This document shows positions 8,594 through 16,471 of a stretch of DNA of 64,000 bases, piece after piece (position 1 is the first letter of the stretch; each line of letters starts with the position of its first letter). This DNA is from Vulcanimicrobiota bacterium. GTDB taxonomy: Bacteria; Vulcanimicrobiota; Vulcanimicrobiia; Vulcanimicrobiales; Vulcanimicrobiaceae. Under the pieces are notes generated by a model. The model did no database searches, was not told where the DNA came from, and was given only the letters and a program-made list of their open reading frames with translations. The translations under genes and the position numbers were made by a program. The stretch spans positions 40,928-104,927 of the forward strand of contig JAAXCX010000011.1 in NCBI GenBank assembly GCA_013036105.1. The letters are read 5' to 3'.

Positions 8594-9340
8594 CTACATT
8601 ACAACTCCGCCGTCGACCACGAGCGTCTGGCCCGTTACGTAGGCGGCGGCATCCGAGCAAAGAAAGCGCACTACTCCGCTGACATCTTCCGGTCGTCCGG
8701 CGCGCCCGAGCGCCGTTTGTTTGAGCAAATATTCCCTAGCGGCGTCCGGCATTTTTTCGGTCATCGCCGTTTCGATGAGGCCGGGCGCGACGGCGTTGAC
8801 TCTTATGTTCCTCGAACCCAATTCCTTTGCTAGGGACTTGGTGAGCCCGAGCAAACCCGCCTTCGAGGCGGCGTAGACGGCTTGGCCCGGGTTGCCCGTC
8901 AATCCGACGATGCTTGAAACGAGGACGATCGAGCCCGCGTGCTGCTTCATCATCGGCTTTGCTGCCGCCGCGCACAAGAAGAATGCCGACTTCAGGTTGA
9001 CGGAAAGCAGCTGATCGAGGACGTCGTTCTTGAGCCGCAAGATCAGTCCGTCCTGGGACTGACCCGCGTTGCCGATCGCGAAATCGAGCCGGCCGAACTT
9101 TTCAACGGTCTGCGCGACAAATGAATCGACGGCCGCGCGATCCGCGACGTCGCCCGTCATGACGATGCTCTCCTGACCGGCCCGGACCTCGCGGCATGCC
9201 GCGGCGGTTGCCTCCAGGGCCGAATGATCTCTGCCTGCGAGCGCGACCGACGCGCCATTTTTGGCGAGGTCGACGGCTATCGCGCGGCCGATGCCGCGGC
9301 TCGCGCCGGTGATCAGCGCCGACTTTCCTTCGAACATCAT
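8594..9340 (-). CDS. fabG: 3-oxoacyl-ACP reductase FabG
   Basis: A 248-residue short-chain dehydrogenase with [12 protein letters not shown] (cofactor loop), the NAG motif in AIGNAGQS, catalytic Ser in VSSIVGL and YAASKAG (Tyr-Lys pair). It reduces beta-ketoacyl-ACP with NADPH. The first ATG overlaps the fabD stop (ATGA), with a second ATG immediately after it. Operon position between fabD and acpP supports FabG over other SDRs. Confidence 0.95.
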   Translation of the reverse strand: MMFEGKSALITGASRGIGRAIAVDLAKNGASVALAGRDHSALEATAAACREVRAGQESIVMTGDVADRAAVDSFVAQTVEKFGRLDFAIGNAGQSQDGLILRLKNDVLDQLLSVNLKSAFFLCAAAAKPMMKQHAGSIVLVSSIVGLTGNPGQAVYAASKAGLLGLTKSLAKELGSRNIRVNAVAPGLIETAMTEKMPDAAREYLLKQTALGRAGRPEDVSGVVRFLCSDAAAYVTGQTLVVDGGVVM

Positions 9341-10278
9341 GCGTGCACGCTCAATTTTTCCCGGAACTTTTCGACGCCTGCGAAATCGGTGACGTTCAGT
9401 CCTTCGGCTGCGTTGGGCAGCCGCCGCATCAACGGTCCCAAAACAGGCGACGCGCCGAACTCTGCGACAAGGTCGAGCCCGTACGTCAGCAGCGCTTCCG
9501 CTGTTTCGTGCCAGCGCACTTCTTCGGTCACCGAGCGTATCAAATTGTCCTTGATCGTTTGCACGTCGCGATAAGGTTTTGCGTCGACGTTCGACACGAC
9601 GTCGAACGCGGGCAGCGTGAATTGCGCGGCATTGACGGCTGTGGCAAATCTTTGCGCGGCCGGTTCCATGAGGCGGCTATGCCAAGCGCCGGAGACGTTG
9701 AGAGGAACGACCCGTTTCGCACCTTTCTGCATCATAGCGTCCGCGGCGGTCTGCACGGCGGCCGCGTCGCCGCTGATCACGATTTGCGAAGGCGAATTGA
9801 AGTTGGCGAGTTGCACGCGTCCGCCCGTCACGGCTTCAACGCGCGACGCAACTTCGCGAATCTGCGCGGCGTCTAACCCCAACACGGCGGTCATCCCGCC
9901 CGGAGCGAGCTCGGCAGCATGCTGCATCGCTTTTCCGCGCTCGTCGACGAGACGCAGCGCTTCTTCGAACTCGAGCGACCCGGATATCGTTAGGCTGCAA
10001 AATTCGCCGAACGAGTGGCCGGCGCTCACCGCGGGTGCGACCGTTTCGCCGGCGGCGTAATAGAGCGCAAGGTTCGTCACAAAGATCGCGGGCTGGCTGA
10101 ACTGCGTTTCCCGCAATCTCGTTTCGGGGCCATGCATCTGCAGTTCGAGCAAGTCGTAACCGAGCGTCGCGGCGGCGCGGTCGAAAAGATCGCGTGCGGC
10201 CGCAGATTTTGCGGCAACGTCGGCACCCATGCCGACGACCTGCGAACCCTGACCGGGAAAGACCACTCCGAACTTCAC
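9337..10278 (-). CDS. fabD: Malonyl-CoA:ACP transacylase FabD
   Basis: A 313-residue transacylase with GVVFPGQGSQ at the N-terminus and the nucleophile elbow SAGHSFGEF (Ser). It loads malonyl groups on ACP. I chose GTG at 10278, which overlaps the fabH stop as GTGA and has TGGAG six bases upstream; an ATG at 10284 and a longer start at 10305 are possible. It overlaps fabG by 4 nt. Confidence 0.95.
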   Translation of the reverse strand: MKFGVVFPGQGSQVVGMGADVAAKSAAARDLFDRAAATLGYDLLELQMHGPETRLRETQFSQPAIFVTNLALYYAAGETVAPAVSAGHSFGEFCSLTISGSLEFEEALRLVDERGKAMQHAAELAPGGMTAVLGLDAAQIREVASRVEAVTGGRVQLANFNSPSQIVISGDAAAVQTAADAMMQKGAKRVVPLNVSGAWHSRLMEPAAQRFATAVNAAQFTLPAFDVVSNVDAKPYRDVQTIKDNLIRSVTEEVRWHETAEALLTYGLDLVAEFGASPVLGPLMRRLPNAAEGLNVTDFAGVEKFREKLSVHA

Positions 10279-11255
10279 GCCCATCTCCAGGTCACGGCTC
10301 CCCATGACAAGCCGCCGCCAAAACCGACGAAGACGATGATATCTCCCGTTTTGATTCTTCCCGCATTGAGCGCCTCGGAAAGCGCTATGGGAATCGAGGC
10401 GGCGGATGTGTTGCCGTACTCTTCAATGTTTACGATCACTTTGTCTTCGGGCATCTCCAAGTATTTTGCGGCGGCGTCGATGATGCGCCTATTCGCTTGA
10501 TGGGGAATCAGCCAGTTCACGTCGCTCTTTTGCAAGTCCGCATTTCGCAGCGCGATGCCGGTCGACTCGATCATCTTGGTCACCGCAAACTTGAAAATCT
10601 CGCGGCCTTCCATACGAAGGTATTGCTCGCCGGCTTCCAAGGATGCCGCGGTGAACGGCCGGCGCGAACCGCCGCCGAGCAAACAGAGCATCTCAGGGCG
10701 CCGCCCGTCCGCCCCCAATTCGCTAGAAAGAAACGAGTTCTCGGCGGCCGCCTCCAGCACGACTGCGCCCGCGCCGTCGCCGAAAAGGATCGCCGTGCTG
10801 CGGTCGGTGCGGTCGACGATCTTGCTCAGTGTTTCGGCGCCGATCAGCATGACCCGCGAGTAGACACCCGCCCGAATCAACCCCGACGCCATCGTCAATC
10901 CGTAGATAAAACCGCTGCACGCGATCTCCATATCGAACGCCGGTTTACCCGTCGCTCCGAGCTCTGCCGCCACAATGCATGCCGTCGCCGGAAATGCGTA
11001 GTCGGGAGTCGACGTGGCGACGATGAAACAATCGATACCGGTGGGTGCGATCTTTCCTTTGCGCAATGCGTCGCGCGCGGCGGCGATGCAGAGGTCGCTG
11101 GTGGCTTCATCCGGCGCGGCGATGTGCCGGCGTTTCATGCCCGTACGTGTGGTGATCCACTCGTCGGACGTGTCCAGCGTCTTTTCGAGGTCTTCGTTCG
11201 TCAGAATAGCGGCAGGCGCGTAATGACCGACCGCGCTGATCTTGACGCCGTTCAA
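10275..11255 (-). CDS. fabH: 3-oxoacyl-ACP synthase III FabH
   Basis: A 326-residue ketoacyl synthase that starts fatty-acid chains from acyl-CoA and malonyl-ACP. The catalytic triad is visible: Cys in EIACSGF, His in PHQANRR and Asn in EYGNTSAASI. The glycine-rich C-terminal VGFGGGLSWGA is intact. It lies 9 nt after rpmF with no plsX between them, unlike the usual rpmF-plsX-fabH order. Confidence 0.96.
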   Translation of the reverse strand: MNGVKISAVGHYAPAAILTNEDLEKTLDTSDEWITTRTGMKRRHIAAPDEATSDLCIAAARDALRKGKIAPTGIDCFIVATSTPDYAFPATACIVAAELGATGKPAFDMEIACSGFIYGLTMASGLIRAGVYSRVMLIGAETLSKIVDRTDRSTAILFGDGAGAVVLEAAAENSFLSSELGADGRRPEMLCLLGGGSRRPFTAASLEAGEQYLRMEGREIFKFAVTKMIESTGIALRNADLQKSDVNWLIPHQANRRIIDAAAKYLEMPEDKVIVNIEEYGNTSAASIPIALSEALNAGRIKTGDIIVFVGFGGGLSWGAVTWRWA

Positions 11256-11264
11256 TGCTAGCGC

Positions 11265-11468
11265 CTAGGTCTGCTTCTGCCGGCGATCATCCTTTATCTC
11301 GACCACTTGACGCCCCGCGTACGTGCCGCACTTTTCGCAAACGAAGTGGGGGCGCTTGGGGGCATGGCACTGCGGACACTCTTCGGTTGTGACCCGGTTG
11401 AGCTTCCAATTTGCGGCGCGACGGCTGCGCGTCTTGCTGCGGGGAGTCTTCCATTTTAAGTTAGCCAC
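11265..11468 (-). CDS. rpmF: Ribosomal protein bL32, zinc-ribbon form
   Basis: A 67-residue protein from a GTG start at 11468 (ANLKWKTPRSKTRSRR) with GGAGAGAC upstream. It has two intact cysteine pairs, CPQCHAPKRPHFVCEKC, so it is the zinc-binding C+ form. A longer in-frame reading exists upstream but overlaps the DUF177 gene in a different frame and has no family support. It overlaps the DUF177 stop by 8 nt. Confidence 0.95.
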   Translation of the reverse strand: MANLKWKTPRSKTRSRRAANWKLNRVTTEECPQCHAPKRPHFVCEKCGTYAGRQVVEIKDDRRQKQT

Positions 11469-11931
11469 TTGTCTCTCCGTTACACTCGCACTCTTTACTG
11501 TTTCTGTTCTCTCCGCAACGCGGACAGATGCCTTTGCAATCCTCTTTGCACAGTAGCCCAATCGGTATCGCGCTGCAAATCAGTTGCGCGGCGAGATCGG
11601 CGACGTCGAGGCGGCCTCCCGTCAGAACGTTGCTTTCCTCGAACGGACCGTCTTGCAGGCTAGCTCCGGCTTCGACCTGCTCGTCGACCTTCACGTGCAT
11701 GCTATCGGCCACCGTGCCCAAGCACCGGGCGCACTCCGTAAGGAGCCGCACGTCGATGGTGCCGTTGATGTCAAGCAGCTCGCCGGATGCTTGAAGTTCG
11801 AGATGGACGGCGGCGGCCTCCGGAAATCGTACCCCCTCGAACGGGGCTACCGGAACCCGGTCGTCCACCACGAGACCGCGGAGGTTGGCCGCCAGCAATC
11901 CAGTGACATCGATTTTGTGCGCAGAACCCAT
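11461..11931 (-). CDS. DUF177/YceD-family protein
   Basis: About 156 residues beginning MGSAHKIDVTGLLAAN. It has the DUF177 pattern TECARCLG and a C-terminal cysteine cluster CKEDCKGICPRCGENRN that is normal for the family and may bind zinc. YceD is encoded before rpmF in most bacteria and is linked to 23S rRNA or ribosome biogenesis. The ATG at 11931 matches the family N-terminus but lacks a good ribosome-binding site. A hairpin of GGCCCC-type repeats sits just upstream (11940-11962). Confidence 0.85.
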   Translation of the reverse strand: MGSAHKIDVTGLLAANLRGLVVDDRVPVAPFEGVRFPEAAAVHLELQASGELLDINGTIDVRLLTECARCLGTVADSMHVKVDEQVEAGASLQDGPFEESNVLTGGRLDVADLAAQLICSAIPIGLLCKEDCKGICPRCGENRNSKECECNGETSG

Positions 11932-12032
11932 AACATAGAGGAAGGCCCCGCCGGGGGCCTCCAAACTCGACCCATTGTAGACCCGCCTCAAGGCCTTGTC
12001 AAACGCGTTGGTCGGCGGTATAGACCTTCGCA

Positions 12033-12686
12033 ATGATCGAATCGAGCAACCCCGCCATTCGCGACCTGACCAGGCATGGCGTGGCGTACGCGCCCCAAAT
12101 CGTCCGGGCGGCTGAAAAGCATGGCGTCAGCGCCCAGCTGCTAGCGGCTGTCGCCGCTCAAGAGACGGGCGGTCCCGGCTCGAATGCCGGCAGCAACATC
12201 GTCGGCGACGGTGGTCACGGCCGCGGCCTCTTTCAGATCGACGATCGCTGGCACGCCTTCGCGCGCGACCCTGCCGCAATGGATCCGCAGGCCAACGCCG
12301 ACTACGCTGCCGGCATGATCGCCGGGCTGCTTCAGCGTTACGGCGGCAACGTTCGCAAAGCGCTTTCCGCATACAATGCGGGCGATCCGAATGCGACCGG
12401 AACGGTTACGCCATGGCAAGACGGCCGGAGGCTCGGGTACGCAGATTCGGTTCTTCGCCACTACGCGCAAATCGCCGGAGCGCCGCCAGAGCTCGCCGCG
12501 GAAAGCACGTCCGAGCAGCAAAATGTGAACCAGCTGGCGACGTTCGCATCGTTGATGCCGCCACCGGCGCTACCCTCCGGAAACGCACACTCATACCGGC
12601 AGCTCGGCGGCGGCGACAATGCCCATCCGGAATCCATCGTCGACGACGGCGATGACGATTCATCTAGAAACGAAGGTGTATTATGA
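12033..12686 (+). CDS. Lytic transglycosylase (SLT-like) protein without signal peptide
   Basis: A 217-residue protein whose residues ~18-150 form a Slt/goose-lysozyme-like fold. The catalytic Glu is in AVAAQETGGPG, followed by GRGLFQIDDRWH and the conserved KALSAYNAGDP. It would cleave the glycan backbone of peptidoglycan. There is no signal peptide, so export needs another route or the protein acts as a structural lysin, as in phage tails or secretion machines. The C-terminal ~65 residues are Gln/Asp-rich and likely disordered. It overlaps the next small gene by 4 nt (ATGA). Confidence 0.8.
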   Translation: MIESSNPAIRDLTRHGVAYAPQIVRAAEKHGVSAQLLAAVAAQETGGPGSNAGSNIVGDGGHGRGLFQIDDRWHAFARDPAAMDPQANADYAAGMIAGLLQRYGGNVRKALSAYNAGDPNATGTVTPWQDGRRLGYADSVLRHYAQIAGAPPELAAESTSEQQNVNQLATFASLMPPPALPSGNAHSYRQLGGGDNAHPESIVDDGDDDSSRNEGVL

Positions 12687-13063
12687 GCTTCAATGTCATC
12701 GGCGGACTGCTCAACGCTGGCCTTGGCCTGCTGGAAAGCGGCGGTAATCCGCTCGCCGCGATCGGCATGGGATTGGCCGGCGCAACCACCGGAGGCACGA
12801 CGGCCGGGAACATTGCGGGCGCCGCCGGAAACGCCGGTCTGGGCGCGCTCAATGCGCAAGACGAAGCGTTTCAGCTCGCCATGTACGGCGAACAGATTCG
12901 CCATCAAGAGCAGATGCAAACGCAGTCCCAAGCGTTCGACGAAATCATGGACGAAAAATCAGAACAGATGCGCGAAGTGAATACGCTGCGCGACGTGCAG
13001 ATGACGCAACGTAAAGCGGATAACCAAATCACCAAGAAATTTATCGAGTCGATTACCGAGTGA
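12683..13063 (+). CDS. Small Gly/Ala-rich protein of unknown function (transglycosylase partner)
   Basis: A 126-residue protein. The first ~55 residues are Gly/Ala-rich and weakly hydrophobic (LLNAGLGLLESGGNPLAAIG, then GGTTAGNIAGAAGN). The rest is a charged Gln/Glu-rich helix ending in REVNTLRDVQMTQRKADN. That helix closely resembles the end of the next protein (RESNALRDMMLAQLKADD). It is coupled to both neighbours by 4-nt overlaps. I do not recognise a family. Layout suggests a secreted or assembled helical protein handled with the transglycosylase. Confidence 0.65.
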   Translation: MSFNVIGGLLNAGLGLLESGGNPLAAIGMGLAGATTGGTTAGNIAGAAGNAGLGALNAQDEAFQLAMYGEQIRHQEQMQTQSQAFDEIMDEKSEQMREVNTLRDVQMTQRKADNQITKKFIESITE

Positions 13064-13293
13064 CCGAACCGGTTCGCCAACAAGCGCCTCGACACGTTAT
13101 AGCCCGCGGCTCTGCCAAGGCGGCCGCGGGACCGCAATCCGATGAGGCCGTCGATGCCGAACGCGAGGCGTTCGATTTTCGCTTGGCCGAGCGCGCCGAA
13201 TTGCTGCGTGAATCCAATGCACTGCGCGACATGATGCTCGCCCAACTCAAAGCCGATGACGAGGCATTGAAAAAGTACATCGCGATGATATAA
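13060..13293 (+). CDS. Small helical protein of unknown function, paralogous to preceding gene's C-terminus
   Basis: A 77-residue protein from a GTG overlapping the upstream stop (GTGA). An N-terminal Arg/Ala/Gln-rich segment precedes a long charged helix (about residues 30-77). The last ~30 residues match the previous protein's end position by position (LRESNALRD against MREVNTLRD; LKADDEALKKYI against RKADNQITKKFI). Size and helix content resemble needle or filament subunits, but that is only a size analogy. It ends 13 nt before tRNA-Ile. Confidence 0.65.
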   Translation: MTEPVRQQAPRHVIARGSAKAAAGPQSDEAVDAEREAFDFRLAERAELLRESNALRDMMLAQLKADDEALKKYIAMI

Positions 13294-13306
13294 TGGCCCG
13301 TGCCCC

Positions 13307-13383
13307 GGGCCATTAGCTCAGTTGGTTAGAGCGCATGCTTGATAAGCATGAGGTCCCTGGTTCGAGACCAGGATGGCCCACCA
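13307..13383 (+). tRNA. tRNA-Ile(GAT), CCA encoded
   Basis: A full cloverleaf: acceptor GGGCCAT pairs with ATGGCCC, anticodon arm CATGC-TTGATAA-GCATG gives anticodon GAT, and the T-arm contains GGTTCGAGACC. CCA is encoded at 13381-13383. It stands alone, not inside an rRNA operon. Confidence 0.97.
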
Positions 13384-13389
13384 ACGCCT

Positions 13390-13737
13390 CTATGTCGGTT
13401 CCGTGTCCTTTGCGCTTTCCGGCGCAGAGCTCGGCCGACCAGGCGCCGACACGATCGTGAGCACGCGCGACAAGCCGGCGATTTCAAAGATGCGCCGCAG
13501 CGACGGCTCGACGACAACCACGATGTTTACCGGATCGCCGCCGGCCGACGCAAAGCTCCGGCGGTAACGCATCAGCATCGTGAGAATAGTGGAATCGATC
13601 GACGTGGCGGCGGAGCAATCGATGATCACACGGTCGACGCTTCCCGGTTCGGGCAACTGACCGTAGAGCTCGTCGCGCCGGTAGATATCGAGATCGCCTT
13701 CCAAGCGCAGAGTCGCCGTTCGTTCGTCTTCGCGCAC
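13390..13737 (-). CDS. STAS-domain protein (anti-sigma factor antagonist-like)
   Basis: A 115-residue protein that is essentially one STAS domain: LRLEGDLDIYRRDEL, then VIIDCSAATSIDSTILTML, where the Ser in the ATSIDSTIL region is the usual phosphorylated position of SpoIIAA/RsbV-like proteins. It would bind an anti-sigma kinase and release a sigma factor. No kinase or sigma gene is adjacent, so its partner is elsewhere. It ends next to the tRNA-Ile 3' end, convergently. Confidence 0.8.
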   Translation of the reverse strand: MREDERTATLRLEGDLDIYRRDELYGQLPEPGSVDRVIIDCSAATSIDSTILTMLMRYRRSFASAGGDPVNIVVVVEPSLRRIFEIAGLSRVLTIVSAPGRPSSAPESAKDTEPT

Positions 13738-13791
13738 CCGAAAGCGTAGCGCGAGCGCGCTCTTCTCTCCTCTTGCCTGGTTGCTTTCGGT

Positions 13792-14523
13792 TTAGCGCCC
13801 TGCGCCGGCTCCGAAATAGCTGGCTGGCAGTTTGTTCGGGAACGTAAAGTCCGACAGGGTGTACTCGCCGAAATAATTCGCGTACTGCGAATATTCGCGC
13901 CGCCGCAACTGCCACACGACATGATTGACAACCAGAAATGGACCGGCGTATCCAAGTTCCACTTGGAAATCCGCAAGTGGCGGCGACTGGTTCGAATCGA
14001 CGAACATCACATAGCCGCTGACGATCAATTTCCATACGTCTTGCGAAGCCGCGTCAATCCAGATCGCCTTAATCGCGGGCTTGTTTTGCGCAAAGTTGCC
14101 GAAGACCAGATGATAACTCCGGTGCCCCTTATATTCCTCGATACCCTCGACGCCGCACGTCACGTTGCCCAAGACGTGGACGCTCGAGATGATCGGGAGA
14201 TCGCGGGCGCCTTCCAGCGGAAGCCATTCGGAACGAGCTTTCCCGTATGGTCCAAGCTCCGGCGGCCCGGGCTCGGCGTGGTTGGTATAGATCGGAAGAT
14301 AGTTGAACCGCTCGTCGAGTACCCGCGCCGTGCCGTCGTCGCGGTAGTCGACATGCGCCAGACTCTCCAGAATCGGGAGATCGTCGCCGATGACCGAAAT
14401 CCGCTCGTCGTAGCTGATGTATGCGGGGTGCGCCCCCAGCGCATTATGCCGCAGGGCGCCGTCAAAGATATCCCAGCACTGTTGGCTAGAAAATGCGGCT
14501 GCGAGCATGATTGCCGGAAACAT
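13792..14523 (-). CDS. Secreted protein of unknown function
   Basis: A 243-residue protein with a short signal (MFPAIMLAAAFSS) and AGGAG nine bases before the ATG. The body is beta-rich with repeated aromatic motifs (AHPAYISYDERISV, SYHLVFGNF, FLVVNHVVWQLRRREY) and ends DFTFPNKLPASYFG. The pattern of a curved sheet following each domain of about 20 residues resembles LolA/LppX-like lipoprotein-carrier folds. The protein at 36870-37592 shares its layout and ending (DQFEFPKTAP), so the two are probably distant paralogs. Function is unknown. Confidence 0.6.
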   Translation of the reverse strand: MFPAIMLAAAFSSQQCWDIFDGALRHNALGAHPAYISYDERISVIGDDLPILESLAHVDYRDDGTARVLDERFNYLPIYTNHAEPGPPELGPYGKARSEWLPLEGARDLPIISSVHVLGNVTCGVEGIEEYKGHRSYHLVFGNFAQNKPAIKAIWIDAASQDVWKLIVSGYVMFVDSNQSPPLADFQVELGYAGPFLVVNHVVWQLRRREYSQYANYFGEYTLSDFTFPNKLPASYFGAGAGR

Positions 14524-14599
14524 CGATTAAGACTCCTACGTTTGATTATCGCACCGCGGGCAAGACCTGTTAAGGGCCGGGCCGAAATTCGCGCCGCCT

Positions 14600-14672
14600 G
14601 GGGATGTAGCTCAGCTGGTAGAGCGCCTGCTTTGCAAGCAGGATGTCAGGGGTTCGAGTCCCCTCATCTCCA
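14600..14672 (+). tRNA. tRNA-Ala(TGC)
   Basis: Acceptor GGGGATG pairs with CATCTCC with one G-U pair. The anticodon arm CCTGC-TTTGCAA-GCAGG gives TGC, and the T-loop is GGGTTCGAGTCCC. The discriminator is A and CCA is not encoded. Confidence 0.97.
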
Positions 14673-14685
14673 AAGTTTCGGGTCT

Positions 14686-14761
14686 GGGGGCATAGCTCAG
14701 TTGGTAGAGCACTTGCATGGCATGCAAGGGGTCAGGAGTTCAAGTCTCCTTGCCTCCACCA
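14686..14761 (+). tRNA. tRNA-Ala(GGC), CCA encoded
   Basis: Acceptor GGGGGCA pairs with TGCCTCC. The anticodon arm CTTGC-ATGGCAT-GCAAG gives GGC. CCA is encoded at 14759-14761. It lies 13 nt after the other tRNA-Ala and is probably on the same transcript. Confidence 0.96.
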
Positions 14762-14848
14762 GATTTTAGGCACTTTTCGGCGCGCTCCACTCTCTCGCAA
14801 GACGTTTAGCGCTTTGACGGGCCAGTGAACCGCAATCCTAACTTGAGT

Positions 14849-15595
14849 TTAGCTCGCCCAGCCGGCAAACGGATCGCGGTTAAACCAAACTACATCCTCT
14901 AGAGAATTAACGTAGGCATATGTTCCCAGGCGAATTCCGTAGCCAACGATAATCTGACTTTTGGGTTCCCGCGTAACAATGCATGGCCACTGGTATCCGA
15001 AATCGTGAGGGCCCTCATTGAACCAACGCTGCGGATGTACCGTAACACCGTTTCGTTGTGGCTCAATTTGAAGCAGAATACTATCGCCTCCCGAGCGACG
15101 TGGCCCTAGCGCCGTCGACCGGCTATAAGTCAATAGCTCCGGCACAACCTTAAATGCCTCGTCCATCAGAATGCAGTGACCCCCTGCTGCAAGGTCGCAC
15201 GGTACGTCGAATGATGCAAGTGGCTCGCCGTCGATCGCAATCCTTTCTTTGCGGACCCGCATCTGGGTTGCGACTTGTAGCGGGTTTTTTATTGCCGCAA
15301 TTTGCGTCGGATCGAACATACTCACACGTAGAGTGTTCGGCATATCCTCGGAGCCGGTTCGATACCAGATAAGCCAACGTTCATCAGAGAAAGCCTGAAG
15401 ATAGCACTGAAAATCGCATACCGCGAACGTTTTGCCGCCATCTTCGAGCATCGCAATGCCGGCTAGAGCATCCTTGTTAAAGTGGCGCCATTGTAGCGTC
15501 TCGGTTCCTCGTGGGACCGGATGAGTGAACCATGGGGTTGGCCCAGGGGCCGATTCGATCGCCGTTTTGGCGTCAGCTAGCAAGACTCGCGTCAA
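14849..15595 (-). CDS. Protein of unknown function
   Basis: A 248-residue soluble protein starting at TTG 15595, which overlaps the upstream DUF5995 stop as TTGA. It contains beta-rich segments with many Trp/Phe residues (LQWRHFNKDALAG, ERWLIWYRTGSED, PQRWFNEGPHDFGYQWP) and a segment with three cysteines (AVCDFQCYLQ; PCDLAAGGHC). No signal peptide or known motif is evident. Coupling to DUF5995 suggests a shared role. I do not recognise it. Confidence 0.6.
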   Translation of the reverse strand: MTRVLLADAKTAIESAPGPTPWFTHPVPRGTETLQWRHFNKDALAGIAMLEDGGKTFAVCDFQCYLQAFSDERWLIWYRTGSEDMPNTLRVSMFDPTQIAAIKNPLQVATQMRVRKERIAIDGEPLASFDVPCDLAAGGHCILMDEAFKVVPELLTYSRSTALGPRRSGGDSILLQIEPQRNGVTVHPQRWFNEGPHDFGYQWPCIVTREPKSQIIVGYGIRLGTYAYVNSLEDVVWFNRDPFAGWAS

Positions 15596-16329
15596 CTATG
15601 CTTCCTTCCGCCAAATTTGCGGAGTCCAAGGATTTTCTCGCCTTCACTCGCGGCTCGGCCGGCGATGATCCGGTCCGCCCACTCGCGTTCCGGGGCTGAC
15701 CGGGCACGAGCGAGCAACTGCGCCATCGCCCACGCATTTCGTCGCGCGCGCCTGAAACCGAATGCCATTCGCGCCTCAGCAATTCGGCCTAGCCAACCTC
15801 GGCTCAGAGGAAGCTCGGCGCCATACGTACCGGCGATGCGCTGCCGCACTACGGGAATGTTCAGCTGCAAGACGTCGTCGATTCGAGCATAGTCTTTATA
15901 ACAGCCACCACAATGTACGTCGATCCCCGACTCAATCACCGCGTAGGGCAAGTCGTGATTGATATGCGCGTTGATGCCGAGCATCAGGAGTTGGTACACG
16001 CTGCCGCGGCGCGAATCGCACGTCGTGAACGATTGCTGCCAGGCGATCGGCACGCGGAAGTGATCCCCGGCTTCGAAGTGCGAAAGAGCCCGCCGGTAAG
16101 CGTTCCCGAACGCGACGACGTATCGAGCCATGGCCTGGTTATCCAAAAAGGCGCCGCGCGTAATCCATTGCGCGATCGTGCCCGTCGTCGCAACGTAAGC
16201 CATCGCGAAAAATCCGCGCGGATCCCGCGCGGTCTGGAACTGACTGTCGAGGCCCGCAAGCCCGTGGATAACGTCGTCAACCGTACGGAAGGGCGGCGGG
16301 AGCGCGAGGCGCGGCTGGAGCGCGATCAT
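15592..16329 (-). CDS. DUF5995-family protein
   Basis: A 245-residue protein with the DUF5995 signature: FRTVDDVIHGLAGLDSQF near the N-terminus, FFAMAYVATTG, and the family hallmark MLGINAHINHDLPYAV. The His-rich motif suggests a metal or catalytic site; members are uncharacterised and found in actinobacteria and related phyla. Here they are coupled to an unknown downstream gene by a 4-nt overlap. A CxxC (HCGGCY) sits near residue 140. Confidence 0.8.
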   Translation of the reverse strand: MIALQPRLALPPPFRTVDDVIHGLAGLDSQFQTARDPRGFFAMAYVATTGTIAQWITRGAFLDNQAMARYVVAFGNAYRRALSHFEAGDHFRVPIAWQQSFTTCDSRRGSVYQLLMLGINAHINHDLPYAVIESGIDVHCGGCYKDYARIDDVLQLNIPVVRQRIAGTYGAELPLSRGWLGRIAEARMAFGFRRARRNAWAMAQLLARARSAPEREWADRIIAGRAASEGEKILGLRKFGGRKHS

Positions 16330-16471
16330 TTCAGTCCGCGCCCGGAAATGAAAAAATCAGCCGCAGTATGACGGATCATTTCCAGCGCCATCTTTTGAGA
16401 ATCGCGGCCCTCAACCCTCCGGGGAGCGGCGCGACAAGGGGTAGCTCCGACAGTCTTGCTAACACCCTGGA

